Part shown: positions 61,492 to 64,000 of the stretch, one piece after another
Position numbering within the stretch: the stretch's first letter is position 1
Layout of the letters: each line of letters opens with the position of its first letter
From: Paragorgia papillata
Lineage: Eukaryota; Cnidaria; Anthozoa; Scleralcyonacea; Coralliidae
NCBI GenBank assembly: GCA_035771165.1
Contig: JAWNZC010000114.1
Location: 1,533,501 to 1,597,500 of the forward strand
Reading direction: 5' to 3'
DNA length: 64,000 bases
Notes under the pieces: generated by a model
Databases searched by the model: none
The model's input: only the letters and a program-made list of their open reading frames with translations
Told to the model about the DNA's origin: nothing
Translations under genes and position numbers: made by a program

Positions 61492-63028
61492 CTACACTTT
61501 ATCTTTGTCAGATATGTAAACGAATAAACGTCTATTATATTTTCTGATCTCGGCGTGAATAGCATCCATGCAGCTTCCGGGAAATTTCTCATTAGGCTTC
61601 AAGTATGTGCACTTGAAGTCTGTTTTAAACTTGTTAAGGTTGCTCGTCAAGTAATTTAGCCGGGGGTCATTTGCTGGGATTTTATCCAAACCTTTTTGTT
61701 TAACATTGTTTAGCCAGTGTTTCATAATGCTACGAACACCGGAATTTTTTATGTTGTCCATTTTCGTGAGATCATGTCTGAGAGATGATGGAAGACCTTG
61801 GTGGATGCGATGCATAGCGTGTAACATCCTCCACATTTGTTTCGATATTTTTGGCAAACAAGCAACGACTGTCCTTCCCGGAATCTTGCACTTGATTTTA
61901 TATTCTCTCACGGTATCAGCCCAGTTTTCCAACATGGAGACCCAGCAGTCGATCATAGTTATGGAATTGTATGTTCCCAACTGGAGATTTCCAACTACAT
62001 GACGAACGGTGCCTCTGGTGTGATAAGTTTGTGCCGCATACATGAGCGCAATGGCCGTCTCCGAGATCGCTTTTACAGCATGTGCTGGTGTACCTGCTTT
62101 TTCGGTAATTCCCAGGATCATTTCGTAGGCAACATTGACTTTGTGTATGAAACTCATTATCGAGGTGTACACGGAGGAGACCGTAAAGCTTTCGACGGCG
62201 GTTTTGAACGTTTGAAACTGGGTTGCCCAGGTGTGAAAAACTACGTCAAGATTATGCTTTGTCGGTCTGCTCTTCAGCTCAATCTCATCGCTCATCAGAT
62301 CATTGAAATATTTTTTATTGTAGTTGGCCATTTTGAGTATGGCGCTTACGATTTCTTGGACTTTATAATTGATGTGATTGTTCATTTTTGTCGCTTGCGT
62401 CAGGAATCCCGCTGACAGTCCTTGAAAGATGGAGGGCATAGCAAACTCTAACGTGAACGCATGCACGTTTACGTCAAGAACCTCCTCCGAAGTCTTTCCA
62501 AACCCTGGCACTGACATTGTTTGTAGCTGTCCTGGATTCTCCCGAAAAAACTGACTGAAAAGCGCTGTTAAGGATCCCGAACGCGCTCCGAGCAAGGCGA
62601 TATCAAAGTCGGAATTGCACGTCGTAACATCGTGAGGCTTCACTAAACACTCACCAGTGGAGGGAGCAATCAATTTTTGGCCCGTCGGCTGATAGCAAAG
62701 CCCAAAGGTCCTCTCACCTCGAAGCGCGTTGAGCACATATACGACATAAAAATATCTAGCGGCAATGACATTCAGGAGGTTCGTACACTTTCCTGTTTGG
62801 ATATTGCGAAATTTTGGATTTACTACTGTTTGCGACCAGTCGTTATTCCTGATGAAAAAAAGTTCGACGCGTTGTGCGACCTTGTTAAAGTATTCTGTTC
62901 CAATGAGATAACGGAAATTTGGCAGCCAATACAATGAGTCGGCGAATGGGGTTTTCTTGAAACAGTAATATTCAACAATACATTTCTTGAAAAATTTCAG
63001 ATCCTCATTGTCGTCCAACAAGTCGGTT
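61492..63028 (-). CDS. Unrecognised long terminal coding exon, 5' incomplete
   Basis: I do not recognise this protein. The minus-strand frame is open for about 512 codons from a splice-acceptor-like ttttcattag at 63029 to a stop at 61492. The first in-frame ATG lies well inside, so upstream exons are expected but I could not find them in 63029-64000. Residues are mostly polar or amphipathic with no convincing signal peptide or transmembrane segment. Cysteines cluster early (GKCTNLL, GLCYQPTG, GECLVKP, TTCNSD). The middle part looks helical. The last 60 residues are Lys/Asn-rich (FKCTYLKPNEKFPGSC, ending YISDKDKV). Composition resembles coding rather than repeat sequence, and no simple repeats interrupt it. 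It might be a lineage-restricted gene or a captured viral or mobile-element gene; nothing decides between them. Confidence 0.55.
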
Positions 63029-63134
63029 CTAATGAAAAGATAAAAGAGTCTTTACTTCCCATAAATTAAGGGTTTCTACGCAAAAAGTGAATCTCTCGAA
63101 CCCACATTTGATGTTTTAGGCAAACTGTAATAAA

Positions 63135-63211
63135 ATGATTGATTGTATGTTTGATTGTATGAATGATTGATTGATTGATGATTGATGGATGGATGGATGA
63201 TTGGATGGATG

Positions 63212-63253
<42 letters not shown>

Positions 63254-63275
63254 GTGATTGATTGATTGATTGATT
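63135..63275. repeat. (GATT)n / (GGAT)n microsatellite
   Basis: An attgattgattg array with ggatggatgg interruption runs over about 140 bp, just upstream of the unrecognised exon. Confidence 0.95.
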
Positions 63276-63299
63276 CCAGATTCATTCATTCATTCTCAG

Positions 63300-63580
63300 G
63301 ATGAAAAACAAATAATATTTACTTTTTTGCGTCCGTCAGACAGTTCGACGTGGTTGCCAGACTTTGTATACAACCACGCTTTTGGGGCCTGTGATCCGAG
63401 TTGTGGATCGGAGAAGACAGGGACGGGTCTATGTGAGTTTTTTTTACCCTGACCCCATTATGGGCCAGAGCTGCGTTTGGCATCTGAAAAATGAGAGATT
63501 ATTTGTTAAGTGTTTTTTCATGCTTTCTAAAATTGGTGCAAAAATATGGAAGAGTATTCCAAAGCATATGTTTTAAAGTT
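63300..63580 (+). pseudogene. Possible decayed non-LTR reverse-transcriptase tail
   Basis: In frame from about 63333, the plus strand reads basic sequence ending LSKIGAKIWKSIPKHMF. This is reminiscent of the AxxWNSLP motif at the end of LINE reverse transcriptases. No catalytic domain is present. This is a weak call. Confidence 0.22.
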
Positions 63581-64000
63581 TATATATTATTTCTTATGTA
63601 TACTGTATTTGAAATAGTAAATGTACTTTAAACAAAACAATTTTCTAGGCTATATCAACAATGTTATATTAAGTTAATGACAGTAAATACCTTCTTGCAT
63701 GGGCTTATTATGCAACATCAATAATTTAGACTAGTGTTGTGTAGTGAGCTTGCATGAGGGGTATATATTGTCCATAGTTTGTTAATTATCAATGTCTATA
63801 TCTATCTTCTATAAAAGGGATCTACGCCGAACAAGCAAATTTTGCTTTCTTGTAGATTTCCCATCACTATAAAATTATTATTTTCTTCGTTCATATCTAT
63901 TTGTACTATATGTATATTATCTTGTGATGAAATAAATCAAATTAAAGTAAAGTAATATTAATTAATAACCCATTAATATATACTCACGGAACTCACGAAA
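63581..64000. other. Right edge, nothing recognised
   Basis: This is AT-rich sequence without a supportable exon on either strand. Upstream exons of the gene at 61492-63028 may lie beyond the window. Confidence 0.5.

Overview
This is intron-rich animal nuclear DNA, AT-rich and crowded with short foldback transposons, tRNA/5S-derived SINEs and microsatellites. All splice boundaries used below are GT..AG and the exons join in frame. Gene content (telomerase regulator, U1 snRNP, Pol III, PCNA, ribosomal protein, TDMD ligase), compact introns and the repeat types fit a marine invertebrate, perhaps a cnidarian or another early-branching animal. I could not settle the phylum from sequence alone, and all homologies are from memory of the families rather than a search.

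Layout: 1-4366 holds no gene, only nested foldback elements and a SINE. PINX1 (-, 4367-7898) lies head-to-head with SNRPC (+, 8088-9434). After a repeat-rich gap comes a single-exon, unrecognised four-membrane-segment protein (-, 12132-13463). EFCAB6 (-, 15088-23154, 18 exons) is head-to-head with ZSWIM8 (+, 23918-33118, 11 exons) across a long GGAA microsatellite. ATAD1/Msp1 (-, 34531-39977, 13 exons) is head-to-head with RPS14 (+, 40476-42114). PCNA follows (+, 44152-45865, with a 5' noncoding exon and an E2F consensus site). The CDP-diacylglycerol synthase CDS1/2 (-, 47131-52276, 16 exons) is head-to-head with POLR3D/RPC4 (+, 52882-59334, 14 exons). The right end has a piggyBac-like MITE, more foldbacks, and a long unrecognised coding exon (-, 61492-63028) whose 5' exons are not found.

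No shared pathway unites the genes; they are mostly housekeeping genes arranged as four divergent pairs. The most unusual signals are: (1) complementary simple repeats in introns flanking frame-preserving exon blocks of ZSWIM8 (exons 4-5) and EFCAB6 (exons 12-14), a layout expected to favour exon skipping or circular RNA; (2) an apparent one-base frameshift in ZSWIM8 exon 6; (3) two unrecognised proteins (443 aa membrane protein; about 512-residue exon); (4) large intronic satellites (20-bp in POLR3D, 19-bp G-rich in EFCAB6); (5) foldback elements of different families sharing a GAAGG..CTTCG..CGAAACGT core.
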